From Microbulbifer pacificus (lineage in GTDB: Bacteria; Pseudomonadota; Gammaproteobacteria; Pseudomonadales; Cellvibrionaceae): 64,000 nucleotides of DNA. The notes below the pieces were generated by a model, which saw only the letters and a list, made by a program, of their open reading frames with translations, did not search any database and was not told the origin of the DNA. Both the position numbers and the translations under genes were made by a program. Shown here piece after piece: positions 10,447 to 19,967 of this stretch. Position 1 is the first letter of the stretch. Each line of letters begins with the position of its first letter. The stretch covers positions 782,501 through 846,500 of the forward strand of contig NZ_PREV01000026.1 in the NCBI RefSeq assembly GCF_002959965.1, written 5' to 3'.

Positions 10447-13053
10447 CTACTTATTGAAGACCGCTCTGTCTCCTTCAAGTGTCGCGTGAATGGTGTCACC
10501 GGGCGCGAACTTGCCGGAGAGCACGTCCTGCGCAAGTGGGTTTTCCAGCCACATCTGGATCGCACGCTTCAGCGGGCGAGCCCCGTACACAGGGTCGAAG
10601 CCCACGTCCGCCAGTTTGTTCAGCAGTGCTTCGGAAACATCCAGTTTCAGGTCGCGATCCGCCAGGCGCTTGCGCAGGTTTTGCAGCTGGATCTCGGCAA
10701 TGGAGCGCACTTCCGCGCGATCCAGCGGGTGGAATACCACCACTTCGTCGATACGGTTGATAAACTCCGGCCGGAAGTGTTCGCCCACGACATCCATTAC
10801 CGCCGCTTTCATCTGTCGGTAGTGAATTTCACTGTCGATTTCGTCGTCATCTCGGGCGCTCGCGTACTTCTGGATCAGATCAGATCCAAGGTTAGACGTC
10901 ATCACCACCACGGTATTGCGGAAATCGACGGTGCGACCCTGGCCATCGGTGAGGCGACCGTCTTCCAACACCTGCAGCAGGATATTGAAGACATCCGGGT
11001 GCGCCTTTTCCACTTCATCCAACAGCAGTACGGAATAGGGTTTGCGCCGCACGGCCTCAGTGAGATACCCACCCTCTTCATAACCGACGTAACCGGGCGG
11101 CGCACCGATCAGGCGGGCGACGGAGTGCTTCTCCATAAATTCCGACATGTCGATGCGCACCATGGCGTCTTCGGTGTCGAACAGGAAACCCGCCAATGCT
11201 TTACAAAGTTCGGTCTTGCCCACGCCCGTGGGACCGAGGAACAGGAAGGAGCCGTTGGGGCGATTGGGATCGGAGAGACCGGCGCGGGAGCGGCGCACGG
11301 CATTGGATACCGCCTCCACCGCTTCCTCCTGTCCGATGACGCGCCGGTGCAGTTCGTCTTCCATGCGCAGCAGTTTTTCCCGCTCACCTTCGAGCATTTT
11401 TGACACCGGAATACCGGTCCAACGGGAGACGACTTCCGCCACTTCCTCATCGGTGACGCGGTTGCGCAGCAATTGGTTTTCGCTGGTATCTGAAGTGTCC
11501 GAGGCAATCTTTAGCTGCTTTTCCAACTGGGGAATCACACCGTACTGAATCTCCGACATGCGGGTGAGATCGCCGGCTCGGCGCGCGGCGTCCATGTCCA
11601 GCTTGGCCTGTTCCAGTTTGTTCTTGATATCGGCACTGCCGGCGAGCTTGGCCTTCTCCGCCTTCCAGATTTCTTCTAGGTCCGCGTATTCCTTTTCGAT
11701 CTTGTCGATATCGTCTTCGAGTTTCTCCAGGCGCTTCTTCGCTGCCTCGTCATCCTTGTCTTTTTTCACGGCCTCGCGTTCGATCTTGAGCTGGATCAGG
11801 CGGCGCTCAAGCTTGTCCATTTCCTCCGGTTTGGAGTCAATTTCCATGCGAATCCGGCTCGCCGCCTCATCGATGAGATCGATGGCTTTATCCGGCAGCT
11901 GGCGATCAGTAATGTAACGCTGAGACAGTTTGGTGGCGGCGATAATCGCGGAATCGGTAATGTCGACGCCGTGGTGCACCTCGTAGCGTTCTTTCAGGCC
12001 ACGCAGAATGGCGATGGTGTCTTCTTCCGTCGGTTCATCGACCAGTACTTTCTGGAAGCGACGCTCCAGCGCCGCGTCTTTTTCGATGTATTGGCGATAT
12101 TCATTCAAGGTGGTGGCGCCGACGCAGTGCAGTTCGCCGCGGGCGAGCGCGGGTTTCAGCATATTCCCCGCATCCATGGCGCCTTCGGCTTTGCCGGCAC
12201 CGACCATGGTATGCAGTTCATCGATAAACAGGATGACGCGCCCTTCCTGCTTCGACAGTTCATTCAGAACCGCTTTCAGACGCTCTTCGAATTCTCCGCG
12301 AAATTTCGCGCCTGCCAACAGCGCACCGAGGTCCAGTGACAGCAAGCGTTTGTCTTTCAGCCCCTCAGGAACTTCGCCATTGACGATACGTTGGGCGAGG
12401 CCTTCGACGATGGCAGTTTTACCGACACCGGGTTCACCGATCAGTACCGGGTTGTTTTTGGTGCGGCGCTGCAGGACCTGGATGGTTCGCCGGATTTCGT
12501 CGTCGCGGCCGATCACTGGGTCGAGTTTACCGGCTTCGGCGCGGGCGGTGAGGTCCATGGTGTATTTATCGAGCGCCTGGCGCGCTTCTTCCGCCTGCGG
12601 GTCGTTGACCTTCTCGCTGCCTCGCACTTTGGTGATAGCGTCCTGCAGGTGTTTTAGGTCGCCGTGGGCGTTCAGAATTTTCGATACTTCGCCGGCGGCG
12701 GGATCGAACGCTGCAAGCAATACGGTTTCGCTGGCGATATAACTGTCGCCATTTTTCTGGGCTTTTTTATCCGCCAGATTGAACAGGCGCATCAGTTCCT
12801 GCGACATGCCGACATCGCCGGTGGGTGTGCTGACGGTGGGCAGGTTGTCGAGGCGTTTGGCGAGGTCGTTGCGCAGGCCGTTGATATTGAAGCCGGCCTG
12901 GTTCAAAAATGCCGTGGTGCTGCCATTGGATTGATCCAGCAGGGCCTGCAATAAATGTTCGGGATAAATCTGGTTGTGGTCGCGGCCGACGGCAATAGAT
13001 TGTGCGTCGGCAATGGCGGCCTGCAGCGGGTTGGTCATCCGGTCGATGCGCAT
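10447..13053 (-). CDS. clpB: ATP-dependent disaggregase ClpB (Hsp104 family)
   Basis: 868 aa, slightly longer than E. coli ClpB (857). It dissolves heat-damaged protein aggregates with DnaK. In order it has the Clp N domain (begins [11 protein letters not shown]), the first AAA+ module (Walker A GEPGVGKT near 206), a long coiled-coil middle domain (about 410-530), and the second AAA+ module (Walker A GPTGVGKT near 608, Walker [11 protein letters not shown]). A D2-small domain ends it. A heat-shock-type promoter is visible upstream. Confidence 0.97.
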   Translation of the reverse strand: MRIDRMTNPLQAAIADAQSIAVGRDHNQIYPEHLLQALLDQSNGSTTAFLNQAGFNINGLRNDLAKRLDNLPTVSTPTGDVGMSQELMRLFNLADKKAQKNGDSYIASETVLLAAFDPAAGEVSKILNAHGDLKHLQDAITKVRGSEKVNDPQAEEARQALDKYTMDLTARAEAGKLDPVIGRDDEIRRTIQVLQRRTKNNPVLIGEPGVGKTAIVEGLAQRIVNGEVPEGLKDKRLLSLDLGALLAGAKFRGEFEERLKAVLNELSKQEGRVILFIDELHTMVGAGKAEGAMDAGNMLKPALARGELHCVGATTLNEYRQYIEKDAALERRFQKVLVDEPTEEDTIAILRGLKERYEVHHGVDITDSAIIAATKLSQRYITDRQLPDKAIDLIDEAASRIRMEIDSKPEEMDKLERRLIQLKIEREAVKKDKDDEAAKKRLEKLEDDIDKIEKEYADLEEIWKAEKAKLAGSADIKNKLEQAKLDMDAARRAGDLTRMSEIQYGVIPQLEKQLKIASDTSDTSENQLLRNRVTDEEVAEVVSRWTGIPVSKMLEGEREKLLRMEDELHRRVIGQEEAVEAVSNAVRRSRAGLSDPNRPNGSFLFLGPTGVGKTELCKALAGFLFDTEDAMVRIDMSEFMEKHSVARLIGAPPGYVGYEEGGYLTEAVRRKPYSVLLLDEVEKAHPDVFNILLQVLEDGRLTDGQGRTVDFRNTVVVMTSNLGSDLIQKYASARDDDEIDSEIHYRQMKAAVMDVVGEHFRPEFINRIDEVVVFHPLDRAEVRSIAEIQLQNLRKRLADRDLKLDVSEALLNKLADVGFDPVYGARPLKRAIQMWLENPLAQDVLSGKFAPGDTIHATLEGDRAVFNK

Positions 13054-13154
13054 TGTGCTTTTACCCTCTCCTAATCATTGGCGCGCCGGACAGGAAGTCA
13101 GACGACACGCGGTAACGCAATGACGAATACAGTCTAGTGCTGATCAGTAATTTG

Positions 13155-13177
13155 CGGGCTCGCGGCGGGTTTTCAAG
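13155..13177 (-). promoter_or_regulatory. Sigma32-like promoter candidate for clpB
   Basis: On the minus strand the -35 CTTGAAA (13171-13177) is an exact heat-shock consensus. About 13-14 nt later comes CCCGCAAAT, a partial match to the CCCCATNT -10. ClpB is a classical sigma32 target, so the position fits. The -10 half is imperfect. Confidence 0.5.
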
Positions 13178-13244
13178 CTTCTGTGCTTCGTAGCTTTGAC
13201 TTCGTTCTGAAGCTGGTTGGGTGGCGGGTTCTTTAGCTGGTCCT

Positions 13245-13366
13245 GTGGCGGAGAGGCACTGGGTAGCTGTTTTCGAAACCGCTGTGAATACATCCCTGTA
13301 CGCTGCGTCGGCGACGTCCCTGTCGCCGACGCTTTCGAAAACAGCTACCCAGCACCTCTCCTTGCG
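13245..13366 (+). repeat. 122-nt structured interspersed repeat, copy A
   Basis: Runs from GTGGCGG to CCTTGCG. The arms (27 nt each) pair except for a CA/CA mismatch that keeps GCAC on both sides. The 54-nt core holds two hairpins with hexaloops ATCCCT (13292-13297) and GTCCCT (13316-13321). On the minus strand these loops read AGGGAU and AGGGAC. Confidence 0.9.
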
Positions 13367-13463
13367 CCCGAACTAATTCACTCCGTAAGCTAGAAATTGA
13401 AAAATAGTTGCGCAGAGGCAAAAGAAGTAGCGAGTAAGATAGCTACGGAGTAAATAGGGAGAA

Positions 13464-13585
13464 GCGAAGGCAAAGTGCAGGGGACGGGGTTTCAGGATCG
13501 TCGGCAACAGGGATGTTGCCGACGAAGCGTACAGGGACGTATTCACAGCGGTCCTGAAACCCCGTCCCCTGTGCTTTGCCGCCAC
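13464..13585 (-). repeat. 122-nt structured interspersed repeat, copy B
   Basis: Same element inverted relative to copy A. Plus-strand loops are AGGGAT (13509-13514) and AGGGAC (13533-13538). Arm sequence (GCAAAG, then CACAGGGGACGGGG on the element strand) differs from the other copies but is matched by complementary changes in the opposite arm. Confidence 0.9.
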
Positions 13586-13614
13586 AAGACCTGCTTAAAT
13601 AGAAAACCCGAATC

Positions 13615-14376
13615 TCACTCGAACCAGATTAAGGATGCCAAGCGCCCGGTCTCTTTATCCCGGCGATAAGAAAAGAATTCCGATTCCTCAGAAATGGTAC
13701 AGCGGTCGCCACCAAAAACCTCAGTCACCCCCAACTCCGCAAGCTCAGCACGCCCCAACGCATAGATATCCGCCAGAAAATGCAGCGGTTTCTTCGAATG
13801 AGGCACAAAGCACTTGGCAATGGCTTCCGCATGCGACTCACTCATGGAAGACTCAAACGCCGCCTCCAGTACCTCCACCCCACATTCGAAAGCCTCAGGC
13901 CCAATGGCGGGCCCGAGCCACACCAGTAACTCTTCCGGCGCGCTCGCCATGGCATTGATCGTCTCGCGGATCACGCCGCCGGTCAGCCCTCGCCAGCCTG
14001 CGTGGATCGCCGCCACCTCAGAACCGTTGCGATTGCACACCAGCAGCGGCAGGCAGTCTGCGGTGAGCACCGCACAGACGATACCCGCTTCCGCCGTATA
14101 ACTCGCATCTGCCGTGCGCACCATGCCATCGTTGTGGGCAACCACCGCCTTGTCACTGTGAATCTGCTCCAGCCACTGCGGTTCACCAGGCAGATTCAAC
14201 TCCCTTTTCAGCTGGGCGCGGTTGGCCTCCACCGCGTCTGGTGCATCGCCCACATGGTCCGCCAGGTTGAACGCCGCATAGCTTCCCTTGCTGTGACCGC
14301 CGTACCGCAGAGAGGCGAAGGCGTGCACATTGGCCGGGGCGGGCCAGTCTGGCTTTAGGTAGTGGTCGGCAGCCAT
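13615..14376 (-). CDS. pgeF: Peptidoglycan editing factor PgeF (YfiH/LACC1 family)
   Basis: 253 aa. Family members bind a metal through conserved His and Cys residues. E. coli YfiH/PgeF is reported to remove misincorporated residues from peptidoglycan precursors; older annotations call it polyphenol oxidase or laccase. The family motifs QIHS (near 72), ADCLPLL (near 105) and HAGWRG (near 121) are present. The start is ATG. It lies 48 nt after rluD on the same strand, the usual rluD-pgeF(-clpB) order. Here the link to clpB is broken by a repeat doublet in the 561-nt gap. Confidence 0.9.
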   Translation of the reverse strand: MAADHYLKPDWPAPANVHAFASLRYGGHSKGSYAAFNLADHVGDAPDAVEANRAQLKRELNLPGEPQWLEQIHSDKAVVAHNDGMVRTADASYTAEAGIVCAVLTADCLPLLVCNRNGSEVAAIHAGWRGLTGGVIRETINAMASAPEELLVWLGPAIGPEAFECGVEVLEAAFESSMSESHAEAIAKCFVPHSKKPLHFLADIYALGRAELAELGVTEVFGGDRCTISEESEFFSYRRDKETGRLASLIWFE

Positions 14377-14424
14377 GGGATGTCCTGTGCTAAAAGCAAT
14401 GTGAATAGATGTTTAATCGGGCGC

Positions 14425-15378
14425 TCAGCGGCTGTCCGCGCGCAACAGCGCGAGCAATTGCAGCATATCTTCCGGCATCGGCACCACCCAGTGCATGGGC
14501 TCGCCCGTTTCCGGGTGGAACAGAGCCAGTTCCGCCGCATGCAGGGCCTGGCGTGGGAATTTCTGCAGGGCCGTAATAAGCTCCGGGTCCGCACCCGGGG
14601 GCAGCTTGCCGCGGGTGCAATATAGCGTGTCCCCCACCAGCGGGTGCCGAATATGGGCCATATGTACGCGGATCTGGTGGGTGCGGCCGGTCTCCAGCTG
14701 GCAGCGCAGAAGGCTGTGGGCGCGGAATCGTTCCTGCAAACGATAGTGAGTGATGGCTTCCTTACCGCCATTGGGTACAACCGCCATCTTCAAACGATTG
14801 GTGCGGTGCCGTCCCATGGGCGCATCCACCTTGCCGCCACCACTCAACGTGCCCTGCGCAATCGCATCGTACAGGCGTGTGACCGTGCGCTCCTTCAGCT
14901 GGTCCACCAGGTCGGCCTGGGCCTGCAGGGTCTTGGCGACCACCATCAAGCCGCTGGTGTCCTTGTCCAGGCGGTGCACGATCCCGGCGCGGGGGATGTT
15001 CTGCTGCTCCGGGCAGTGGGCCAACAGGCCATTCAGCAGTGTGCCATCGGGATTGCCTGCGGCGGGATGGACCACCAGCCCTGCAGGCTTGTTGATGACC
15101 AGGATCGCATCGTCTTCGTACACGATATCCAGCGCCATATCCTGCGCCAGCCATTCCCCCTGGGGCTCCAGCTCGGCACGCAGAGAGAGCTGTTCGCCCC
15201 CGAACAGCTTGTCTTTGGGCTTCGCGCTGCGACCATCCACGGTGAGTTGGCCGCCTTTAATCCAGGCTTGCAGTCGCGCGCGGGAATAATCGGGGATCAA
15301 ATCCGCCGCGATCTGGTCAAACCTCTGCCCGGCGTACTCCGCGGGCACTTCGACATTGAGATGTATTTGATTGCTCAT
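14425..15378 (-). CDS. rluD: 23S rRNA pseudouridine(1911/1915/1917) synthase
   Basis: 317 aa. It isomerises three uridines in helix 69 of 23S rRNA. An N-terminal S4 RNA-binding domain (about 15-75) precedes the RluA-type catalytic domain with the motif HRLDKDTSG, catalytic Asp at 138. The ATG start gives a standard N-terminus. It is divergent from bamD, as in many gammaproteobacteria, with 123 nt between start codons. Confidence 0.96.
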   Translation of the reverse strand: MSNQIHLNVEVPAEYAGQRFDQIAADLIPDYSRARLQAWIKGGQLTVDGRSAKPKDKLFGGEQLSLRAELEPQGEWLAQDMALDIVYEDDAILVINKPAGLVVHPAAGNPDGTLLNGLLAHCPEQQNIPRAGIVHRLDKDTSGLMVVAKTLQAQADLVDQLKERTVTRLYDAIAQGTLSGGGKVDAPMGRHRTNRLKMAVVPNGGKEAITHYRLQERFRAHSLLRCQLETGRTHQIRVHMAHIRHPLVGDTLYCTRGKLPPGADPELITALQKFPRQALHAAELALFHPETGEPMHWVVPMPEDMLQLLALLRADSR

Positions 15379-15501
15379 CTAAGACGGTCTAATACTTTGG
15401 GCTCGCGGGGCGCTGTGGTTAAATAGCTGCCCTTCAGCCCCAGTGAATTTTGGGCGGCTAGTTTAATAAGGTTGAGACAAATAATGATAGAGCGAGGGGC
15501 A

Positions 15502-16458
15502 ATGCAGTCCTGGAATAGGCAGTCATGGGCAGTGCAATGGAAAGCACTATTGCTGGCATTGCTGGCGGTTTTAGTGGCTTCCTGCGCCAGCACGGACGAA
15601 GAGGAAGAGGGGCTTCCCTCCGGCAACCGCACTGAACAGGCCTTCTATGAAGCAGCGCAGCGCCAGCTCAGATCCAGCCAGTGGGAGCTGGCGATCAAGA
15701 ACCTGCGGGCGCTGGAAGACAACTTCCCCTTCGGCAACTACGCCGAACAGGCCCAGCTGGAGCTGATCTACGCCTATTACCGCGACTACCAGAACGATGC
15801 GGCCATCTCCGCGGCGGATCGCTTTATACGCCTACACCCGCAGCACCGCAACGTGGACTACGCCTATTACATGAAAGGACTGGCCTCCTTCACCGAAGGC
15901 AGCGGCCTGTTCGAGCGCTTCCTGCCCACCGACATGACCCGGCGCGACCCGGGTTCCGCCCGTGAGTCCTTCGCCTACTTCGCCCAGCTGATGGCGCGCT
16001 ACCCGGACAGCCGCTACGCCCCGGATGCGCAGAAGCGCATGATTCACCTGCGCAACCTGCTGGCACGCTATGAAATTCACGTGGCCAACTACTATTTCAA
16101 ACGCGGTGCCTATCTGGCCTCTGCCAATCGCGGCCGTTTTGTGGTGGAAAACTTCCAGCAGACCCCGGCGGTGCCCGATGCGCTGGCGGTAATGGTGCAG
16201 TCCTACCATCTGCTTGACATGTCACAGCTGGAAAACACCTCGCTCGAAGTACTGCGTACCAACTACCCGGACCACCCGGCATTCAATAAGGACGGCAGTT
16301 TCAACTACAAGTACTACGCCGGTGCCAAGGGCCGGAGCCTGGCCCACCGTATGACCCTCGGTCTGTTCGAAAAATCCGACCCACGTGGATTCGACAGCCG
16401 CGAGATTTATAACGCCGAGTACCGGCCGGAAAATGCGCCGCTGCCACCAGAACTGTAA
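15502..16458 (+). CDS. bamD: Outer membrane protein assembly factor BamD (lipoprotein)
   Basis: About 318 aa essential lipoprotein of the BAM complex, which inserts beta-barrel proteins into the outer membrane. A hydrophobic signal ends in the lipobox VASC (Cys near residue 28), followed by an acidic linker. Five TPR-like helical pairs follow, including the typical segment [20 protein letters not shown] (about 65-84). I chose the ATG at 15502 because GAGGGG lies just upstream; ATG 15484 and TTG 15472 are in-frame alternatives. A bidirectional terminator follows. The C-terminus is longer than in E. coli BamD (245 aa). Confidence 0.92.
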   Translation: MQSWNRQSWAVQWKALLLALLAVLVASCASTDEEEEGLPSGNRTEQAFYEAAQRQLRSSQWELAIKNLRALEDNFPFGNYAEQAQLELIYAYYRDYQNDAAISAADRFIRLHPQHRNVDYAYYMKGLASFTEGSGLFERFLPTDMTRRDPGSARESFAYFAQLMARYPDSRYAPDAQKRMIHLRNLLARYEIHVANYYFKRGAYLASANRGRFVVENFQQTPAVPDALAVMVQSYHLLDMSQLENTSLEVLRTNYPDHPAFNKDGSFNYKYYAGAKGRSLAHRMTLGLFEKSDPRGFDSREIYNAEYRPENAPLPPEL

Positions 16459-16475
16459 GCGGCTGCATACGCTCG

Positions 16476-16515
16476 AAAAAAAGGCCCCGCGGCGAAAGCT
16501 GCGGGGCCTTTTTTA
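16476..16515 (+). terminator. Bidirectional terminator between bamD and nadE
   Basis: Perfect hairpin AAGGCCCCGC / GCGGGGCCTT with an A run before and a T run after, between the two convergent stops. Confidence 0.9.
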
Positions 16516-16534
16516 ATTGGCGCAGAGTGAATTG

Positions 16535-18163
16535 CTACTCGCCAGCTTTCCAGCCGTTGGTGATCGGATAGCGGCGATCGCGGCCAAACCCGCGCTCGGA
16601 AATCCGCACCCCCACCGCGGCTTGGCGGCGCTTGTACTCGTTGCGGTCCACCAGGCGCACCACCCGCATCACGGTTTCCTCGTCAAACCCCATGGCGATG
16701 ATGTCTGCGGCGCTGTGATCGAGATCGATGTACTGCCGCAGGATCTCGTCGAGAATCTCGTAGGGTGGCAAGCTGTCGGAATCGACCTGGTCCGGGGCCA
16801 GCTCAGCGCTGGGCTCACGGGTAATCACTGTTTCGGGGATGACTTCGGAAACGGTATTGCGATAGCGGGACAATGCGTATACGAGCACCTTGGGTACATC
16901 CTTCAGCGCATTGTAGCCACCCACCATATCCCCATAGAGCGTTGCGTAGCCCACGGACATTTCGCTCTTGTTGCCAGTAGTCAGCACCATAAAGCCCTTC
17001 TTGTTGGAAATGGCCATCAGCAACATACCGCGGGCACGCGCCTGCAGGTTTTCCTCGGTGGTATCGCGCTCGCTCCCGGCAAACTCGCTCTCGAGCGCTT
17101 TCATCGCCGCATCGAAAATCCCCTCGATGCCGATAACCCGGTAGTGCACCCCCATGCGCTTCGCCTGATCCGCGGCGTCATTTCTGGACAGGTCCGATGT
17201 ATAGCGAAACGGCATCATTACCGCCTCCACCCGATCGGGGCCGAGTGCATCCACGGCAACCGCCAGGGTCAGAGCCGAGTCAATACCACCGGAAAGACCA
17301 AGCACCACGCCTTTGAAGCCATTCTTGTTGACGTAATCCCGCACGCCGAGCACCAGTGCCTGATACACAGAAGCAAGCACATCCAGCGGCGCCGCATCAT
17401 TGCCTCGAGCCAGCGAGACATCATCACCGTCGAGTTCCACAGTGACGGGCAGCAGGCTCTCCACAAACTCCGGCGCACGCGCGCGCAGCTCACCAGTCTT
17501 GTCTACCGCAAAGGAACCGCCGTCGAACACCAGCTCATCCTGCCCCCCCACAGTATTGACGTACACGATCGGCATATTTCCAGCCTGCGCCTGCCGGCTC
17601 AGCAGCGCCAGGCGCTCTTGCGCTTTGCCGCGATGGAAAGGAGAGGCGTTGATGTTGAGCATCAGTTTTGCCCCGGCGCGTTCCGCCTGGGCAACGGGTT
17701 CCGGATGCCAGATATCTTCACAGATGGTAACCGCGGTAGGGATGCCCTTGATGTCGACCACGCAGGGCTTGTCACCGGGCACGAAGTAGCGCAGCTCGTC
17801 GAATACCTGGTAATTGGGCAACTTCTGCTTGGCGTACTCAGCTACCAGTTCACCACCCTGGATCAGGCCGGCCATATTGAGCACGGTGCCCGCAATCACC
17901 CGGGGATACCCGATGAGCACGGCACAGGGCAGATTCGCCTGCTTGAGTTTTTCCAGTGCGGCATCGATGCGTTTTTGCATGCTGGGGCGAAACAGAAGGT
18001 CCTCCGGCGGATACCCACACAGGGTCAGCTCCGGGAACAGCACCAGATCGGCATTGTGCTCGCGGTGGGCGCGACGGGTTACCTCGACCACTTGGTCGGC
18101 ATTGCCGTGAATATCCCCCACTAGCAGATTGATTTGCGCCAGCACTAGCTGCAAAGTAGACAT
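16535..18163 (-). CDS. nadE: NAD+ synthase, glutamine-hydrolysing
   Basis: 542 aa. It amidates deamido-NAD to NAD using glutamine-derived ammonia. The N-terminal nitrilase-type glutaminase domain has the Glu-Lys-Cys triad; Glu45 (FPELTLCGYPPE) and Cys148 (TICEDIW) are visible. The C-terminal ATP pyrophosphatase domain has the P-loop SGGIDSAL. The ATG at 18163 is preferred over an 18-codon extension because CGGGGT lies just upstream and the family N-terminus begins there. It converges with bamD and diverges from pilS. Confidence 0.95.
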   Translation of the reverse strand: MSTLQLVLAQINLLVGDIHGNADQVVEVTRRAHREHNADLVLFPELTLCGYPPEDLLFRPSMQKRIDAALEKLKQANLPCAVLIGYPRVIAGTVLNMAGLIQGGELVAEYAKQKLPNYQVFDELRYFVPGDKPCVVDIKGIPTAVTICEDIWHPEPVAQAERAGAKLMLNINASPFHRGKAQERLALLSRQAQAGNMPIVYVNTVGGQDELVFDGGSFAVDKTGELRARAPEFVESLLPVTVELDGDDVSLARGNDAAPLDVLASVYQALVLGVRDYVNKNGFKGVVLGLSGGIDSALTLAVAVDALGPDRVEAVMMPFRYTSDLSRNDAADQAKRMGVHYRVIGIEGIFDAAMKALESEFAGSERDTTEENLQARARGMLLMAISNKKGFMVLTTGNKSEMSVGYATLYGDMVGGYNALKDVPKVLVYALSRYRNTVSEVIPETVITREPSAELAPDQVDSDSLPPYEILDEILRQYIDLDHSAADIIAMGFDEETVMRVVRLVDRNEYKRRQAAVGVRISERGFGRDRRYPITNGWKAGE

Positions 18164-18264
18164 CTTTTTACCCCGTTGGACTGAGGCGGCTATTGTAGCC
18201 ACGCCACCCGGGGGCACAACATCTGCAAGAAATCAGTCCCACTCACAGCAATTGAGAATAAAAA

Positions 18265-19923
18265 GTGAGCAGCTCCTCTTCCGCCAGCGCGGTGCCGCAG
18301 GAGGTGGCAGCGCATGACGCCGATCCGTCACAGCGTCCCACCGCCCCCGGTATCAGCAGTCTCCGCATGCGCCAGCGCGACCTGCTGCGCGTCTATGCAT
18401 GGTATCGGGTTGCCATAGCACTTGTTCTACTCGGGCTGTTTGCCTCCGGAATCAGCCGTGGCGCGGTGGGCACCCTGCACCCCGCACTGTATCTCAACAC
18501 CGCCATTACTTATGCGGTCCTCAATATCGCCTGGCTGCTGTTCCTGTACCCGAGCCGCTTCCAGACAACCCCTCTGCGCATCGGCAGTATTCTCGGCGGG
18601 GATCTGATTGCGTTTCTGTTGCTGATTCAGGCCAGCGGCGGTCTCGATTCGGGTGTCGGCTACCTGATGCTTACGACCTGTGCCGTCGGCTCGCTGCTGT
18701 TGGATCGGCGTATGGGCGCGTTTCTTGCCGCCATCGCCAGCATCGCGGTCATTGCCCAACAGCTGTTCGGCATACTCACCGGGCGCGCCGATACGCAAGA
18801 TATCGTCTCCGCGGGGAGCCTGGGCATTCTGCTGTTTACCTGTGTAACCGCCCTGCAATACCTTTCTACGCATATACGGCTCGCCAATCAGAAGGCGGAA
18901 CAGGAGCGTCGACAGGCCCAACATCTGCAGCGGCTTACCCAGCAGATCGTCGCGCAGATGCGCACGGGTGTTCTGGTCGTGGACGGCAGCGGTCGCCCCG
19001 AGCTGATTAACCGCGCCGCCCAGCAGCTACTGGGGATGCCGGCGGATGCCTCCAGTGCATTAAGCCCGGAGCTGCAGAAGATGCTGGACACACTGAAAAC
19101 GCAGCCTGACAAAAGCAGTCGCGTCATCCAGGGCGCCGGCCACGGAGAGCTGCGCGTAAGCTTCACCGCCCTTTCCAATGATAATCGCGTCAGCTCACTG
19201 GTATTCCTTGACGACAACCGCAAGCTGGCACAACAGGCTCAGCAGCTGAAACTCGCCTCCCTTGGACGCCTCACTGGCTCCATTGCCCATGAAATTCGCA
19301 ATCCTCTGTCTGCCATCAGCCACGCCGCGGAACTGCTTGGGGAATCAGCGGACTTATCCTCCGAAGACCGACAGCTGACCGATATCATCTGCCGCCACAG
19401 CCAGCGAGTGAATCAGATTGTCGAAAATGTGATGCAGCTTTCGCGACGCCGCACGACGGAACCACAAAGGCTGGACCTGAGAAAGTGGGCGGAGGAGTTT
19501 TTACAGGATTATCAAGTCGGCAATCCGCGATGCGACATCGTCCTCACGCAACCCGCAGAACCCGTATATGCGCGTTTCGATCCGCAACAGATCGCGCAAG
19601 TTGTCACAAATCTCTGCAACAATGCCCTGCGTCACTCCGAGCTCGCCACCGGGCGCGCCATCGCCGAGCTCGCCGTAAGTGTCAATCCTGAGCGCGAATG
19701 CGCGCAACTTGAGGTACTCGACACCGGTTCCGGAATTCCCGACGAACACAGAGAGCAGATTTTCGAACCCTTTTTCACCACGGAAACCTCGGGCGCCGGC
19801 CTCGGCCTGTACATTGCCCGAGAACTGTGTGAATCGAATCGGGCAACGATTTATTACTGTCGCGCTCAAGACAGCCGGAGCTGCTTCAGAGTAGAATTCG
19901 CCAACGCCGAACAGATTTTCTGA
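18265..19923 (+). CDS. pilS: Type IV pilus sensor histidine kinase PilS
   Basis: 552 aa. Six predicted membrane helices (about 40-215) anchor the kinase. A PAS-like segment (about 235-325), a HisKA dimerisation domain with the phospho-accepting His342 in SIAHEIRNPLSA, and an ATPase domain (DTGSGIP, GAGLGLYIA) follow. In Pseudomonas PilS senses pilin in the inner membrane and phosphorylates PilR to control pilA. The start is GTG with a poor SD; an internal ATG at 18367 would shorten it by 34 residues. It is followed by pilR after 44 nt. Confidence 0.9.
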   Translation: MSSSSSASAVPQEVAAHDADPSQRPTAPGISSLRMRQRDLLRVYAWYRVAIALVLLGLFASGISRGAVGTLHPALYLNTAITYAVLNIAWLLFLYPSRFQTTPLRIGSILGGDLIAFLLLIQASGGLDSGVGYLMLTTCAVGSLLLDRRMGAFLAAIASIAVIAQQLFGILTGRADTQDIVSAGSLGILLFTCVTALQYLSTHIRLANQKAEQERRQAQHLQRLTQQIVAQMRTGVLVVDGSGRPELINRAAQQLLGMPADASSALSPELQKMLDTLKTQPDKSSRVIQGAGHGELRVSFTALSNDNRVSSLVFLDDNRKLAQQAQQLKLASLGRLTGSIAHEIRNPLSAISHAAELLGESADLSSEDRQLTDIICRHSQRVNQIVENVMQLSRRRTTEPQRLDLRKWAEEFLQDYQVGNPRCDIVLTQPAEPVYARFDPQQIAQVVTNLCNNALRHSELATGRAIAELAVSVNPERECAQLEVLDTGSGIPDEHREQIFEPFFTTETSGAGLGLYIARELCESNRATIYYCRAQDSRSCFRVEFANAEQIF

Positions 19924-19967
19924 CAGTCACAACACCAATAAGCTCGGTAACAATAAACTCGATCGCC

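Larger units (their letters stand above)
13054..13614. other. Intergenic region holding the first repeat doublet
   Basis: It contains the clpB upstream region (13054-13200) and two 122-nt structured repeats in inverted orientation (13245-13366 and 13464-13585). Between the two repeats an extra inverted repeat, ATTCACTCCGTAAGCTA (13376-13392) against TAGCTACGGAGTAAAT (13440-13455), is present. Open frames across the repeats are by-products of the repeat sequence, not genes. Confidence 0.75.

Noticed and set aside
13373..13585. Open frames across the repeat elements (also 33679-33915, 33731-34072, 45880-46155) that give similar Arg/Ser/Ala-rich peptides
   Set aside because: The similarity comes from the shared repeat DNA. 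The frames have no ribosome-binding sites or domains, and are read on both strands of a structured element.
16517..18124. Plus-strand frame of 535 codons opposite nadE
   Set aside because: Antisense shadow; His-rich composition without any domain, fully overlapped by nadE.
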